64,000 nt of DNA from Methyloversatilis sp. RAC08 (GTDB taxonomy: Bacteria; Pseudomonadota; Gammaproteobacteria; Burkholderiales; Rhodocyclaceae), in NCBI RefSeq assembly GCF_001713355.1, contig NZ_CP016448.1, positions 3,224,001 to 3,288,000 on the forward strand, written 5' to 3'. Shown one piece after another: positions 48,011 to 58,732 of the stretch; within the stretch, counting starts at the first letter, position 1, and each line of letters starts with the position of its first letter. A program made the translations under genes and the position numbers. The notes beneath the pieces were generated by a model. That model worked only from the letters and a program-made list of their open reading frames with translations. It was not told the DNA's origin and did not search any database.

Positions 48011-48700
48011 TCAGTCGCGCTGGCCGGTCAGCGCCATCAGCAGGTGCAGCAGGCTGACGAACATGTTGTACAGGTTCAGATACACCGACAGCGACGCCGA
48101 CACGTAGTTGGTTTCGCCGCCGCGGACGATGCGCTGCACGTCATAGAGCATCCAGGCCGCCGAGATCATCACGATGCCGCCGGAGATCGCCAGCGACAGC
48201 ACCGGCATCTTCAGGAAGATGTTGGCGACGATGGCGAGCAGCAGCACGATCATGCCGACCATCAGGAAGCTGCCCATGTTCGAGAAGTCGCGCTTCGTCG
48301 TGCTGGCGATCGACGCCAGCGTGAAGAAGGTGACCGCCGTGCCGCCTGCCGCCATCGCGATCAGCGACCCACCGTTCGAAAAGCCCAGCGCGACCTGCAG
48401 GATGCGGCTCAGCATCAGGCCCATGAAGAAGGTGAAGCCAAGCAGCAGGGCGACGCCCAGCCCGCTGTTCTTGTTCTTCTCGATCGCCCACATGAAGCCC
48501 CAGGCAATGCCCATGAACAGCGCGAACGCGATGAACGGGCTACCCGCCATGAACGAGAAGTTCATCTGGATGCCCACGACGGCGCCGAGCAATGTCGGAA
48601 CCATCGACGCAGCGAGCATCATGTAGGTGTTGCGCAATACGCGGTTCTGCCCGGCGCTTGCGGTGCCGGCAGTCTGGATGGTCTGGAATTGCGGTTGCAT
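48011..48700 (-). CDS. Bax inhibitor-1 / YccA family membrane protein
   Basis: 229-residue protein with seven hydrophobic segments, the BI-1 (TMBIM) layout. Conserved start NRVLRNTYMMLAASM and the C-terminal YDVQRIVRGGETNYVSASLSVYLNLYNMF stretch are typical (the acidic pH-sensing residue of the family lies in this tail). Members can act as calcium leak channels or FtsH modulators (YccA). ATG 48700 is chosen; an in-frame start at 48727 adds nine residues. Confidence 0.9.
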   Translation of the reverse strand: MQPQFQTIQTAGTASAGQNRVLRNTYMMLAASMVPTLLGAVVGIQMNFSFMAGSPFIAFALFMGIAWGFMWAIEKNKNSGLGVALLLGFTFFMGLMLSRILQVALGFSNGGSLIAMAAGGTAVTFFTLASIASTTKRDFSNMGSFLMVGMIVLLLAIVANIFLKMPVLSLAISGGIVMISAAWMLYDVQRIVRGGETNYVSASLSVYLNLYNMFVSLLHLLMALTGQRD

Positions 48701-48850
48701 GGCGTTACCCCGAAGGATGATTAACACACTAAAGACTATCGCACGGGTCGTTAAGTTTCAACGCATTGGACGCGTGTTAGTATCCTGCCCCGAATGAAAT
48801 CGTGGGGTCGAAACGGCTGACGCCTCGATATTCATCGCGAGCAGTGCAGC

Positions 48851-48938
48851 GGAAGCTTGGCAGAGTGGTCGATTGCACCGGTCTTGAAAACCGGCATACC
48901 GCAAGGTATCCAGGGTTCGAATCCCTGAGCTTCCGCCA
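48851..48938 (+). tRNA. tRNA-Ser (anticodon UGA)
   Basis: 88 nt with encoded CCA. Acceptor stem GGAAGCT/AGCTTCC, anticodon loop CTTGAAA with TGA, a long variable arm (CATACCGCAAGGTATC region) typical of class II tRNAs, and T arm with GGTTCGAATCC. Discriminator base G as in tRNA-Ser. Confidence 0.97.
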
Positions 48939-48959
48939 ATTTGGGCAGATACCGCACAA

Positions 48960-49964
48960 TCACAGGTTCAGGCGTCCTCGGACGTTCCGTCGCAGGCACA
49001 GTGCTGCCAACCCAGCCAGCAACATCGACAAAGTGCCCGGCTCGGGCACTGGCGCCAAGCTCCCCACATAACTGACACCATCGGGGCTGAACGCAGTAAA
49101 TGACGCTACTGGATTTCCGTTCGCATCGAGCAGGCCGGTGATGCCGTCCCAGACAAATGTATTGGAAAAGTCGGCGACAGCACTGGCTTGGCCGCTGAAC
49201 GATATCTCGGTCCCGATAGGTTCTACAAATGCGGAAACGCTGACCTCGGAGTACCACTGCATCGAGAACGGACGCCCGAAGAAGAATTCCATCCCAAGCA
49301 CATGTCGGCCAATGCCGGCACCGGTCGGGAAGTCAACGGATGGTTCTCCGTTCTGAATCTGTTGGACGGATGAACCGACCAAGCTGACACTGGCCACACC
49401 GTCGGACTCTACAAGAAGCTTGCTACTCCAAAAAGCTAGGGCAATGCTACTGCCGCCGTCGCCATCCGGATTGCTGCCCGTAGAATCGACAAATGCGTCA
49501 CTGCTGTTCGTGCCATCGAAGACGACCGCAAACTGCAGATAACCGCGTGAGCCGGTGGAGCAGGCTGCGCAGCCAGGGGCAGACACGAGGAAATAGTCAG
49601 TGAATTGTCCGGAGGCATGGGCTTGGCCCAAAGCAGGCCCTTGGCTGTAACTTGTCGCCGATTTGGCGAGCGCAGTTGCATACAATCGAAGGTAGCCCGG
49701 TCCTACGCTGCCCTTTGCGGCAGCAACCGCGGACGTTGCATACGACCCAACTGGCGTCGAGTCGGGAAAGCCTTCCCCGGACGCAGCAGACGACGAACCG
49801 ACCGACAAGGACACGCCAGTGCTGCCGGTGAGGTGTTTCACGACGTCCAGTTCGCCGGAGAAGGCCGTTACCGAGACCCGAGAAAAGGCCGCCCCCGCGG
49901 GCCCACAGCTCGCGAACACCGACACGCCAACGAGCATCCGCCCGAGTAAAGTAGAAAGCGACAT
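48960..49964 (-). CDS. PEP-CTERM sorting-signal exported protein
   Basis: 334 residues. Signal peptide ending near GPAGAA, a beta-rich Ser/Gly/Thr domain of unknown function with one Cys pair (PGCAACS), and the C-terminal [21 protein letters not shown] tail that exosortase A (EpsH/XrtA) recognises. Lower in G+C than the genes around it. ATG 49964 has AGGA 6 nt upstream; ATG 49970 is too close to that site. No XrtA gene is in the window. Confidence 0.85.
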   Translation of the reverse strand: MSLSTLLGRMLVGVSVFASCGPAGAAFSRVSVTAFSGELDVVKHLTGSTGVSLSVGSSSAASGEGFPDSTPVGSYATSAVAAAKGSVGPGYLRLYATALAKSATSYSQGPALGQAHASGQFTDYFLVSAPGCAACSTGSRGYLQFAVVFDGTNSSDAFVDSTGSNPDGDGGSSIALAFWSSKLLVESDGVASVSLVGSSVQQIQNGEPSVDFPTGAGIGRHVLGMEFFFGRPFSMQWYSEVSVSAFVEPIGTEISFSGQASAVADFSNTFVWDGITGLLDANGNPVASFTAFSPDGVSYVGSLAPVPEPGTLSMLLAGLAALCLRRNVRGRLNL

Positions 49965-50301
49965 GTACATTCCTATTTGTTTTTACGAATCAAATTAGTG
50001 ATTCGGCGCGACGAGTGCATCGCTGACGATGTCGCCTCAGTGCCGACGTCACTGTGTCGCAACGGCAAAAAACTGCCCCCCAATTTCTGCTCCTGTTATC
50101 AGTGACGCGCCCCGACTTTATGAACCACGAAAAACTTGGGAAAAATGCCTCGAAAGCCTGATTCGACATTCAGCAAGACAGGATGGCATAACGTTTTTGA
50201 AATGATGTTGAGACACAGGGCGCTTCACAAAAAAACATATAGGTAGGATTCGCTCCGCTTCCGCCAGGCATCTTTCAGTCTTTGATAACGCGGAGCCGTC
50301 G
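49965..50301. other. AT-rich upstream region of the PEP-CTERM gene
   Basis: 337 bp between the PEP-CTERM gene and the SLC13 gene, both on the minus strand. More AT-rich than the rest. It contains CGAATCA (49986-49992) and TGATTCG (49999-50005), a 7-bp inverted repeat 22 nt upstream of the start codon. No gene seen. Confidence 0.5.
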
Positions 50302-51681
50302 TCACACCAGGCGTGCGTAAAGCGTGATGACGCCGATGCACACTGCGTTCAGCACCAGTCCGCAGCGCATCATCGAAGCCGCCGACACGTGGCCGGTGCC
50401 GAATACCAGCGCGTTCGGAGGCGTGGCGACCGGGAGCATGAAGGCGCACGAGGCCGAGATCGCAATGGCCGCCGACAGCGCGCGCGGATCGAGGCCGAAG
50501 TCGGGGGCCAGTACGGCGAAAACCGGAACCAGCAGCGCGGCGCTTGCGGTATTGCTCACCAGTTCGGTCAGCATGACGACGAAGGCGATGATGCCCAGCA
50601 GCACCAGCCAGTCGGGCGTGCCGCGCAGCAGGTCGGTCAGTGCATCGGCCAGAAAGCGGCTCGCGCCACTCGAACCCATCAGGGCGCTCAGCGCCAGTCC
50701 GCCACCGAACAGCAGCAGTACGCCCCATTGCGCATGTGATTCGATGTCCGGCCAGTCGATGGCGCGGCTGGCCACCAGCAGAACGATGGCGGCCAGTGCG
50801 ACCACGGCATCGATGTCCTGTTCGACGCCCAGCGCGCGTGCCAGCGGCGCTCCGAACACCCAGCCCAGCACGGCGAATGCGAATACCGAAGCGGTGGCAA
50901 TGCGTCCGGGCGTCCAGCCATCTTCGCCGTCGTCTGCCGGCAGTTCGATGCGGCCGCCCAGCTCGGGACGCAGCACCAGCCACAGCGTCGCCGCCATCAG
51001 CGGCATCAACACGACGACCAGCGGCAGTCCGAAGCGCAGCCACTCCGCAAAGCCGATGCCGGCCTGGGCAGCGGCGATGGCGTTCGGCGGGCTGCCGACC
51101 AGCGTGCCGATGCCGCCAATGCTGGCGCTGTACGCCACGCCGAGCAGCACGAAGGTGCGTTCGCGCGGATCGGCATCCGGGCCGAGTAGACCGAGTGCCA
51201 GCGGCAGCATCATGGCTGCGGTGGCGGTATTGCTGATCCACATCGACAGCAGTGCAGTCAGTGCAAACAGCAAGGCCAGCGAGCTCACCCGGCGGCCGCC
51301 CGACAGTGCGAGCACCCGGCGCGCGAGCCAGCGGTCCAGTCCGTGCCGTGCGAGTGCCGCCGCCAGCGCAAAGCCGCCGAGGAACAGGAAGATGATGGGG
51401 TGCGCGAACGACGCCAGCGCCTTCGATGGCGGCACACCGGCAAACAGCACCGCCAGCAGCGGCACCAGCAGCGCGGTCAGCGTCAGCGGCAGAGCCTGCG
51501 TCATCCACAGGGATCCGGCCAGCGCAAAGATCGCCAGCGCGGCGCGCAGTGCGGGGTCGTCCGGGCCAAAGGCGGCCACGGCGAGGGCGAGCCCCGCGCA
51601 GGCGCCGATGCGCAAAAGGGAAGCGGCCATTTCAGGATCGAAGAAAGTACGGACCGGATACAAGGATACCGGTGCGCGCAT
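50302..51681 (-). CDS. SLC13/DASS-family anion transporter
   Basis: 459-residue polytopic membrane protein. The two SNT signature loops for sodium and substrate are present in both halves: SNTATAAMMLP and SNTASAALLVP, plus the matching GTLVGSPPNAIA and MLPVATPPNALVFGTG segments. The family imports dicarboxylates, citrate or sulfate with sodium; the substrate cannot be read from sequence alone. ATG 51681 or, 17 residues later, ATG 51630 (MAASLLRIG) could be the start; neither has a clear ribosome site. Confidence 0.88.
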   Translation of the reverse strand: MRAPVSLYPVRTFFDPEMAASLLRIGACAGLALAVAAFGPDDPALRAALAIFALAGSLWMTQALPLTLTALLVPLLAVLFAGVPPSKALASFAHPIIFLFLGGFALAAALARHGLDRWLARRVLALSGGRRVSSLALLFALTALLSMWISNTATAAMMLPLALGLLGPDADPRERTFVLLGVAYSASIGGIGTLVGSPPNAIAAAQAGIGFAEWLRFGLPLVVVLMPLMAATLWLVLRPELGGRIELPADDGEDGWTPGRIATASVFAFAVLGWVFGAPLARALGVEQDIDAVVALAAIVLLVASRAIDWPDIESHAQWGVLLLFGGGLALSALMGSSGASRFLADALTDLLRGTPDWLVLLGIIAFVVMLTELVSNTASAALLVPVFAVLAPDFGLDPRALSAAIAISASCAFMLPVATPPNALVFGTGHVSAASMMRCGLVLNAVCIGVITLYARLV

Positions 51682-51729
51682 CCGCGTCAGCCCATGGACA
51701 GCTCACAGGTCGCCGCCAACGAGCCTTTG

Positions 51730-54483
51730 CTACATCGCCGTGATGATGCCGCGCGCATCACGGCGTGAGCGGGTGACCAGCTCATCCACCGGCTCGGGCC
51801 GGCCGAACAGATAGCCCTGGAAGCCATCGCACCCGTACTGCATCAGCAGCGCGTGCTGGGCATCGGTTTCCACGCCCTCGGCAATCACCGACAGACCCAG
51901 TGAGTGGCTCATGGCCAGAATGGCGCGCACGATGGCCAGATCGTTCTGGTCGTGCGTGAGGTCGCGGATGAAGGTGCGGTCTATCTTCACCTCGTCGACG
52001 GGCAGGCGCTTGAGGTAGGACAGCGAGGAATAACCGGTGCCGAAGTCATCGATCGAAAAGCGGATGCCGACTGCCTTGAGGCGCAGCATGCGCTCGATCA
52101 CTTCCTCGACGCGGTCGAGCACCACGCTTTCGGTCAGTTCGAGCGTGAGGTAGCGGGCGTCGATGCCGTGGCGGCGAACGGCGTCCAGCACGCAGTCGAC
52201 GAAGTCCGGCTGGTGGAACTGCCGGGCACTCACATTCACCGACAGGCAGAGCGTGGCCATGTCGGCGTCGCCCTGCCAGCATTTCAGCCAGCCGCAGGCC
52301 TGTTCGATCACCCATTCGCCGATCGGGACGATGAGCCCGGTTTCCTCGGCCAGCGGAATGAACTGCAGCGGCGGGACCGCCGGCGAGTCGGGCGGCAGCC
52401 AGCGCAGCAATGCCTCGGCGCCCGTCACGCGGTGGTTCGCATCCACCTGCGGCTGGCAGTAGAGCTTCAATTCATGCTGTGCGATGCCGCGTCGCAGTGC
52501 CGCTTCCATCGCGGCGCGGGCGTCGATGGCGGCCTGCATGTCCGGATTGAAGAAGCGCGACGTATTGCGACCGGCGTTCTTGGCCTGGTAGAGCGCAACG
52601 TCTGCCTGCTTCAGCAGCAGTTCGGCGGCCGTGTCATACGCCTGGAAAAGCGTCACGCCGATGCTGGTGGTGCAGTGGTGAGGCGGCCGGTCCGCCTGCA
52701 GCACGAAGGGCTGCGCGAGCGCGCTGCGTACCTTGTCTGCGACCGCTTCGGCCTGTCTCGTGGCGGTGCCGGCATCCAGCCCCAGACCTTCGATGACCAT
52801 CACGTATTCATCGCCGCCCAGCCGGGCCACCGTGTCTTCCTGACGCAGGGCGGACGTGAGCCGCCTTGCCACCTCGATCAGCAGTCGGTCACCAAGATCA
52901 TGTCCCTGCGTGTCATTGAGGTTCTTGAAGTGATCCAGATCGAGGATGAAAAGGGCGCCGAACTGCCGGCTTCTGCCGCTCGCCGCCATGGCCCTTTGCA
53001 GGCGGTCCATCAGCAGGCGTCGATTGGGCAGGGCGGTGAGCGGGTCGTAGTAGGCGAGCTGCAGGATCTGTTCCTCAGCCTGCTTCTGCTCGGTGATGTC
53101 GACGCAGAACCCCATCATCCGGTCGCCCGGCAGCGCAATGGCGTGAAGCTCGGCGACCAGCACCTGCCCATCCTTGCGGCGCAAGGTGATTTCCGCAGTC
53201 TGGCTGCCGCCTTCGAGGATGCTCCGGTGCAGTTCGGCCTGGTCGCCCGAAAGGCCGAACGGTGACAGATCCGTCGCCGACATGGTCAGCAGTTCTTCGC
53301 GCGCGTAGCCGACCATGGCGCAAGCGGACGGATTCGCGTCGATGAAGCGACCTTCCGCATCGGTCACGAAAACACCTTCAGGCGCATGTTCTATATAGGT
53401 GCGATAGCGCTCCTCGCTTTCGCGCAGTTCCCTTTCCAGCGCTTCCCGGCGCGTGACTTCGCGCACCAGCGCGTCGTTCTTTTCCTTCAGTTCGGAGCGG
53501 TCACGGTTGGACTCGAGCACATCTGCTTCCAGCTTTCGCGCCCGTTGCCGTGTGCCGTGCGTAGCCAGCAGCACGAGCAGCAGCAGCAGGGGCCCGGCCA
53601 CTGCAACGTAGGGAAAGATCCGGACGGCGAGCGGCCCGTGCAACCTGGATTCCGGTACCAGCGTCACCAGCGACAGCCCGGTGTCTCCGACCGCACTGCG
53701 CAGGACCAGATCGCCCGCCTGAACCGGCAAGGGCAAGCCCGCCGGCAACTGAGCGGCCGGGACCGGATTGCCTTCGGGCAGTCTGGTCAGCGCAGGGAGC
53801 GGCTCGGCCGTCAGCGCCATGGACAGGCTAGCCGTCAGCGGCCGCCCGTTTGCGTCGATCAGCAGTTGGCGTGGTCCTTCGTCGTCAATCGGCGACGACA
53901 GATAGCGCGACAGCAGCGCCAGATCGGTGACCGTCGTGACCGTGCCGCCGGGCGTGCCGCGGTAGCCGACCGCTGCCGACGCAATGATGCGGTGGTGCAC
54001 GGCATCGATGTCGAGTACCGGATCCAGGCCGGCGGTCTTCATCGGCGGCAGATCAAGTCCGCCGGGTGAGGTATCGGCCAGCACCTCGCCGGATTCATCG
54101 ACATAACGGATCCGCGAATAGACCGGGCTGCCCAGCGCCTGCCGGCGCTCGATGGCGCGTCGCAAACTGCTGTCGACTTCGTACAGGTTGGCGCCCAGGC
54201 CATAGCGCATGGACATGCCCAGTGCGCGATTGGTCAGGAAGACATCGATCTCGTTACTGTCGGCGAGGCTGCGCACGAAATGACGCTGCTCCGCCAGAAA
54301 GTCGGTCAGCAGACCGGCCGTCTGACGTGCGTCGGCCAGCAGCCGCGCTTCTTCCGATGACTTCAGTTTCTGCTGTGAGTCATGCGAGTGCACCAGCAGC
54401 GCGCCGACCGATACCGAAAACAGGGCGGTCGCGAGTTGCGCCACGCGTTGCCAGGTCAGCCACGCGCTCACGACGGGGGGCAT
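51730..54483 (-). CDS. Membrane PAS-GGDEF-EAL cyclic-di-GMP enzyme
   Basis: About 917 residues. A membrane helix near residues 8-30, a periplasmic region of about 270 residues with a dCache-like pattern, a second helix (PYVAVAGPLLLLLVLLA), coiled coil, PAS (TYIEHAPEGVFVTDAEG), GGDEF and EAL. The cyclase motif is RLGGDEY instead of GGDEF. The EAL domain looks active: EALLRW, ELTES, DDFGTGYSS, KIDRTFI. So it may make, break or both. ATG 54483 is 13 nt downstream of the binding-protein gene; the frame to 54540 overlaps that gene. Confidence 0.9.
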   Translation of the reverse strand: MPPVVSAWLTWQRVAQLATALFSVSVGALLVHSHDSQQKLKSSEEARLLADARQTAGLLTDFLAEQRHFVRSLADSNEIDVFLTNRALGMSMRYGLGANLYEVDSSLRRAIERRQALGSPVYSRIRYVDESGEVLADTSPGGLDLPPMKTAGLDPVLDIDAVHHRIIASAAVGYRGTPGGTVTTVTDLALLSRYLSSPIDDEGPRQLLIDANGRPLTASLSMALTAEPLPALTRLPEGNPVPAAQLPAGLPLPVQAGDLVLRSAVGDTGLSLVTLVPESRLHGPLAVRIFPYVAVAGPLLLLLVLLATHGTRQRARKLEADVLESNRDRSELKEKNDALVREVTRREALERELRESEERYRTYIEHAPEGVFVTDAEGRFIDANPSACAMVGYAREELLTMSATDLSPFGLSGDQAELHRSILEGGSQTAEITLRRKDGQVLVAELHAIALPGDRMMGFCVDITEQKQAEEQILQLAYYDPLTALPNRRLLMDRLQRAMAASGRSRQFGALFILDLDHFKNLNDTQGHDLGDRLLIEVARRLTSALRQEDTVARLGGDEYVMVIEGLGLDAGTATRQAEAVADKVRSALAQPFVLQADRPPHHCTTSIGVTLFQAYDTAAELLLKQADVALYQAKNAGRNTSRFFNPDMQAAIDARAAMEAALRRGIAQHELKLYCQPQVDANHRVTGAEALLRWLPPDSPAVPPLQFIPLAEETGLIVPIGEWVIEQACGWLKCWQGDADMATLCLSVNVSARQFHQPDFVDCVLDAVRRHGIDARYLTLELTESVVLDRVEEVIERMLRLKAVGIRFSIDDFGTGYSSLSYLKRLPVDEVKIDRTFIRDLTHDQNDLAIVRAILAMSHSLGLSVIAEGVETDAQHALLMQYGCDGFQGYLFGRPEPVDELVTRSRRDARGIITAM

Positions 54484-54496
54484 GATCGCCAGCCGC

Positions 54497-55384
54497 TCAA
54501 TGGGGTTGAACGAAGAATTCCGGGAAGTGACGCTGCACACCCGGGTAATACTTGATCACCAACCGGTCGTAGCGTCCGTCCGCACGGACGCTGCGCAGAT
54601 ACTCGTCGAACGCCTTGCGCAGCTCCGGAGCATCCTTCGGAAAGGCGGCGGCCAGATCCTGGACTTCCGAAATCGGGCCGAGCACCTTGAACTGGCCCGG
54701 CCACTTCTTCATGTCGAGCAACAGGTCGGGCACGTCAAGCAGTGACAGATCGGCATGGCGATTCAACAGTGCCGGCACCATTTCGTTGATGTTCGTACTT
54801 TCTGTCCAGGCGCGCAGTTCGATATTGCGGCCCTTGAGGTCGTAATTGGCCGGATCGAGACAGGTTCTTTCCATCACGAGCAGACTGTGGCCCACGGCCA
54901 GTGCCCGTGTTTCCTCGATGTCGCGGCGCAGATCGTCGCTGCCACGGATGGGCCGGATGCGCGAATCTGCGCGTGCGATCAACATGACCTGCGAGGGAAA
55001 GGTCGGGGCCGAAAACAGCAGTACCCGCTCGCGCCAGGGCAGCACCGTCAATCCCGTGGCAATCATGTCGCCGCGTACCGGGTGCTTGCCGGTCAGCCGC
55101 ACCGCACTGCCTTCGCGCACCACGTCCTGGCCGAGCAGGTCGCGGATCACCGAATAGAAGTCGCTGTATACCAGCCGGTATCCGACACCGATGTGGCGCG
55201 CGAAGCCCTGCACGAGTTCTACGTCGAAACCGTCGCCGGCGCCGGTAACGAAGTTGGCGTAGCGGACGCCGAGGTGGCGCAACTCTCCGCGTACGCGGAC
55301 CTCTGCAAGATCTGCAGCGATGCTGCCTGTAACAAGAACGGAGAGAAACAACCCGGCGAACACGCGCCCCAGTGTGTATCTCAT
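54497..55384 (-). CDS. Periplasmic solute-binding protein (SBP family 3)
   Basis: 295 residues with a signal peptide (to SIAAD) and the bilobed amino-acid-type binding fold (LRHLGVRYANFVTGAGDGFDVELVQGFARHIG). No ABC transporter genes adjoin it. Instead it is 13 nt upstream of the GGDEF-EAL gene, so it may act as a ligand-binding input to that enzyme rather than in uptake. The core is somewhat divergent from ABC-transporter binding proteins. Confidence 0.85.
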   Translation of the reverse strand: MRYTLGRVFAGLFLSVLVTGSIAADLAEVRVRGELRHLGVRYANFVTGAGDGFDVELVQGFARHIGVGYRLVYSDFYSVIRDLLGQDVVREGSAVRLTGKHPVRGDMIATGLTVLPWRERVLLFSAPTFPSQVMLIARADSRIRPIRGSDDLRRDIEETRALAVGHSLLVMERTCLDPANYDLKGRNIELRAWTESTNINEMVPALLNRHADLSLLDVPDLLLDMKKWPGQFKVLGPISEVQDLAAAFPKDAPELRKAFDEYLRSVRADGRYDRLVIKYYPGVQRHFPEFFVQPH

Positions 55385-55490
55385 GACATCACCTCTCGGC
55401 CTGCATCGAAGAATGCGAACACATTCATCGTGATCCGCTTCTGTCAGTTTCGACTGATGCAGGACAATCTTTAGCGAGGATTGATGCAGA

Positions 55491-55517
55491 CGGCGGCGCG
55501 ATGCGGGCGCGCCGCCG
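55491..55517 (-). terminator. GC hairpin downstream of nrdJ
   Basis: CGGCGGCGCG, 7-nt loop, CGCGCCGCCG: a perfect 10-bp stem, 12 nt after the nrdJ stop on the minus strand. It has no clear U-tract, so it may need help or serve as an RNA 3'-end stabiliser. Confidence 0.6.
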
Positions 55518-55529
55518 GGACGGACCGTG

Positions 55530-58418
55530 TCAGCCGCAACTCCCCACCGCCCCGCAGGCGGTGCAGAAGTCGCAGCCGTCCTTGCGGATGACCGACTGGT
55601 TGCCGCATTCGCCGCACAGCGCGCCCTGCATGAGTCTGGGTTCGTCGTCGCCGCGCGGCGATTCGAGAATGCCCATTTCGCGCATCGGGAAGCCGGCTTC
55701 GTCGAGGATGCCCAGCATGGCGTAACGGTGGATGATGAGCCGGGCGACGTAGGCGACGGTCGACGGCCAGTTCTGCTGGCGGCGGGTGCCGGGCACGAAG
55801 GCCATGAAGTCGCCCAGCGGTTCCGGATAGCTGATGAGCTTGCGCAGCTTCATGCCGATCCAGGCCGGGTCCATCACGCGCATGTCGAGCGCGAGGATGC
55901 GGGTCAGGCCGTCGAGTGCGCGCGGGTAATTGCCCGACAGCCAGACCGAGTAAGGGCGGGTTTCGCCGCCGGGCAGCGTGATTTCCTTCAGGCCCAGTAC
56001 AAAGTCTTCGCCGGTGGCCGGGTTGCTGATGTCCACCGTCCAGCTCAGCGTGCCGTCGGTACCGGTCTTCGGCTCCTGCAGCGCGAACAGCGTGTCGAGC
56101 ACCGGTGTCGGCGCTTCGCGTTCGAGGGCACCGAGCTTGTCGCAGCGGTAGCGGATCACGTTGGCGAAGGCCGCCACCACGCCGGGCATGCGGCGGTGCT
56201 CGCCGCTGGGCGGCATCGGCATGTCGAAGCCCTGGTCACTGGCGGTACGCGCCAGCACGTCGAGCTTGAGCTTGAGCCAGCCCGGATCGTTGGCACGCAT
56301 GTCCATCGACAGCGTCTTGGCGACGGCGCCCAGACCGCGCGGCTGGTCGGCGCCATTGACCCAAACCTCGAACGGCAGGGTCTGCATGCGGCCGTCCGCA
56401 CCTTCGTTCTCGATGTGGCCGACGAACAGCGCAAATTCGCCGCCCGGCGTCTTCAGCATGTAGGTCCAGCTCGGGTTGCCGTCCGGCATGTCGGGCCGGC
56501 CCGGCCAGCGCAGGCTGGACAGCACCGGCGCCGGCAGCGCGCCGATTGACAGGCGCTGATTGGTGCCGGTGATGATTTCGACGTCGTGCGGCTGCTTCTT
56601 CTCTTCCGTCTTCGGCGCGTCCACCGACAGCACGCTGCCCAGCACGCTATTCGGCCGGTAGGTCGCGAGACCCTTCAGGCCGGCCTTCCACGCGGCGAGA
56701 TACAGATCCTCGAAGTCGGCGTACGGATAGTCGGCCGGCACGTTCACCGTCTTGGAAATCGACGTGTCTACATAGGGGGCGACCGCTGCGACCATGTCCT
56801 TGTGCGCGGCGGCGGAAATTTCCAGCGCGGTCACGAACCAGGGCGGCAGTTTGGTCACGTCGCCGCCGAGGTGCCGGTACATGCGCCAAGCGTAGTCCTC
56901 GACCGCGTATTCCTTGAAGGTGCCGTCGGCCATGCGCTTCTTGCGCGTGTAGGTCCAGGAGAACGGCGGCTCGATGCCGTTGCTCGCGTTGTCGGCAAAG
57001 GCCAGCGAAATGGTGCCGGTGGGCGCGATCGACAGCAGGTGCGAATTGCGCAGGCCGTGCTTGCGGATCTGCTCCTTCACGTCGGCCGGCAGGCGCGACG
57101 CGAAATTGCCGCCCGACAGGTACATGTCGGCGTTGAACAGCGGAAAGCTGCCGCGCTCCTTCGCCAGTTCGACCGACGCGAGGTAGGAGGCGTCACGCAT
57201 CACTTCGGAAATGCGCGACGCCATCAGCCGCGCCTCCTGCGTGTCGTAGCGCTGACGCAGCATGATCAGCGCGTCACCCAGGCCGGTGAAGCCGAGTCCG
57301 ACGCGGCGCTTGGCCATGGCTTCGTCGCGCTGCTGCGGCAGCGGCCAGTGGGTCACTTCGAGCACGTTGTCCAGCATGCGGATGGCCACCGCGCAGACTT
57401 CGGCGAAGCCGTCGAAATCGAATTCGGCTGTTTCGCTGAACGGCTTCTTCACGAAACGGGTCAGGTTGATCGACCCCAGATCGCAGCAGCCATAGGGCGG
57501 CAGCGGCTGTTCGGCGCACGGGTTGGTCGCCTCGATGCTTTCGCAGTAATAGAGGTTGTTGTCGCGGTTGATGCGGTCGAGGAACAGGATGCCCGGCTCG
57601 GCGTGGTCGTAGGTCGAGCGCATGATCTGGTCCCACAGCTCGCGTGCCCGCGGCTTGGCATAGACCCACATGCCGTCTTCGCGCTGGTACGCGCCGGCCG
57701 CCTTGATGTCGCTGGCCGGCTCGGCCTTGTGCACCAGTTCGACCGTGCCGTCGGCTTCGACCGCCTTCATGAAGGTGTCGGTCACGCCGACCGACACGTT
57801 GAAATTGGTCAGATCGCCGCTGTCCTTGGCGTGGATGAATTGTTCGATGTCCGGGTGATCGCAGCGCAGTACGCCCATCTGCGCGCCGCGACGGCTGCCG
57901 GCCGATTCGACGGTTTCGCACGAACGGTCGAACACCCGCATGTAGCTGACCGGGCCGGACGCACGTGATTGCGTGCCGCGCACGCGCGCGCCGACCGGGC
58001 GGATGCTGGAAAAGTCGTAGCCCACGCCGCCGCCGCGGCGCATGGTTTCAGCGGCCTGCGCAAGCGCCGTGTAGATACCCGGGCGCTGGTCTTCGATTTC
58101 GGTGATCGAGTCGCCGACCGGCTGCACGAAGCAGTTGATCAGTGTGGCCGTGAGCTGGGTACCGGCGGCCGAACTGATGCGTCCGGCAGGCACGAAGCCG
58201 CGCTCCTGCGCGTCCAGGAACTTCGCTTCCCAGTGCGCGCGGCGGTCTTCCGCCTCGGCCTGGGCGAGCGCCTTCGCGACGCGGCGGCGCACTTCGGCCA
58301 CCGTCGTTTCGCCGCCCTTGGCGTATTTCTCTATCAGCACTTCACTGGATATTTCCTGCTCGGGCAGGCAGGCGATTTTCTCTTCTTCGGTCAGTGGGAC
58401 CAGATCGATCTGTTGCAT
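55530..58418 (-). CDS. nrdJ: Coenzyme B12-dependent (class II) ribonucleotide reductase
   Basis: 962-residue enzyme that reduces ribonucleotides with adenosylcobalamin as radical source, so it works with or without oxygen. N-terminal substrate-site Cys in [11 protein letters not shown], the [21 protein letters not shown] active-site loop with the N-x-C-x-E radical residues, a TSCPD-like region, and a C-terminal Cys cluster (CGECGNQ ... CDFCTACG) for re-reduction or zinc. AGGAG lies 8 nt before the ATG. No cobalamin riboswitch is recognisable in the leader. Confidence 0.95.
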   Translation of the reverse strand: MQQIDLVPLTEEEKIACLPEQEISSEVLIEKYAKGGETTVAEVRRRVAKALAQAEAEDRRAHWEAKFLDAQERGFVPAGRISSAAGTQLTATLINCFVQPVGDSITEIEDQRPGIYTALAQAAETMRRGGGVGYDFSSIRPVGARVRGTQSRASGPVSYMRVFDRSCETVESAGSRRGAQMGVLRCDHPDIEQFIHAKDSGDLTNFNVSVGVTDTFMKAVEADGTVELVHKAEPASDIKAAGAYQREDGMWVYAKPRARELWDQIMRSTYDHAEPGILFLDRINRDNNLYYCESIEATNPCAEQPLPPYGCCDLGSINLTRFVKKPFSETAEFDFDGFAEVCAVAIRMLDNVLEVTHWPLPQQRDEAMAKRRVGLGFTGLGDALIMLRQRYDTQEARLMASRISEVMRDASYLASVELAKERGSFPLFNADMYLSGGNFASRLPADVKEQIRKHGLRNSHLLSIAPTGTISLAFADNASNGIEPPFSWTYTRKKRMADGTFKEYAVEDYAWRMYRHLGGDVTKLPPWFVTALEISAAAHKDMVAAVAPYVDTSISKTVNVPADYPYADFEDLYLAAWKAGLKGLATYRPNSVLGSVLSVDAPKTEEKKQPHDVEIITGTNQRLSIGALPAPVLSSLRWPGRPDMPDGNPSWTYMLKTPGGEFALFVGHIENEGADGRMQTLPFEVWVNGADQPRGLGAVAKTLSMDMRANDPGWLKLKLDVLARTASDQGFDMPMPPSGEHRRMPGVVAAFANVIRYRCDKLGALEREAPTPVLDTLFALQEPKTGTDGTLSWTVDISNPATGEDFVLGLKEITLPGGETRPYSVWLSGNYPRALDGLTRILALDMRVMDPAWIGMKLRKLISYPEPLGDFMAFVPGTRRQQNWPSTVAYVARLIIHRYAMLGILDEAGFPMREMGILESPRGDDEPRLMQGALCGECGNQSVIRKDGCDFCTACGAVGSCG

Positions 58419-58617
58419 GGGGTGTCTCCTGACGTCGTTTTACCGAACTTTACGCTTCGATGACACGTGGCAACAGCCTTGACAGTCAGCCCGCCGGGCG
58501 GTCGTCCGCCTGCCGTCTGGCCTTGCGGTCGATGGCGACGGCGCGCTGCGCGATTGCACTGCAACATGACCCGGAGAGCCCGGCTGGCTGAGGAAGTAGT
58601 GTCTTCTTGAGCGGCCC
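58419..58617. other. nrdJ leader and upstream region
   Basis: About 200 bp between nrdJ and REP element 3. It must carry the nrdJ promoter on the minus strand. I searched for the B12-box pattern of cobalamin riboswitches and saw none. No gene. Confidence 0.45.
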
Positions 58618-58732
58618 CTGTGGGAGCGGCGGCCTGTGGGAGTGGCGGCCTGTGGGAGCGGCGGCCTCGCCGCGATAGTGCCGCGACCATCGCCGTGCAG
58701 AGTGCGTATCGCGGCGAGGCCGCCGCTCCCAC
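58618..58732. repeat. REP-like palindromic element 3
   Basis: Arms 58652-58676 and 58708-58732, exact reverse complements, with a 31-bp core; 81 bp, the same size as element 1. Two further tandem copies of the 16-bp arm start CTGTGGGAGYGGCGGC precede it (58618-58633 and 58634-58649); the third copy is the arm itself. Located between nrdJ and the kinase gene. Confidence 0.9.

Noticed and set aside
58419-58617. Cobalamin riboswitch before the B12-dependent reductase
   Set aside because: No B12-box-like conserved segment or suitable fold is visible on the minus strand.
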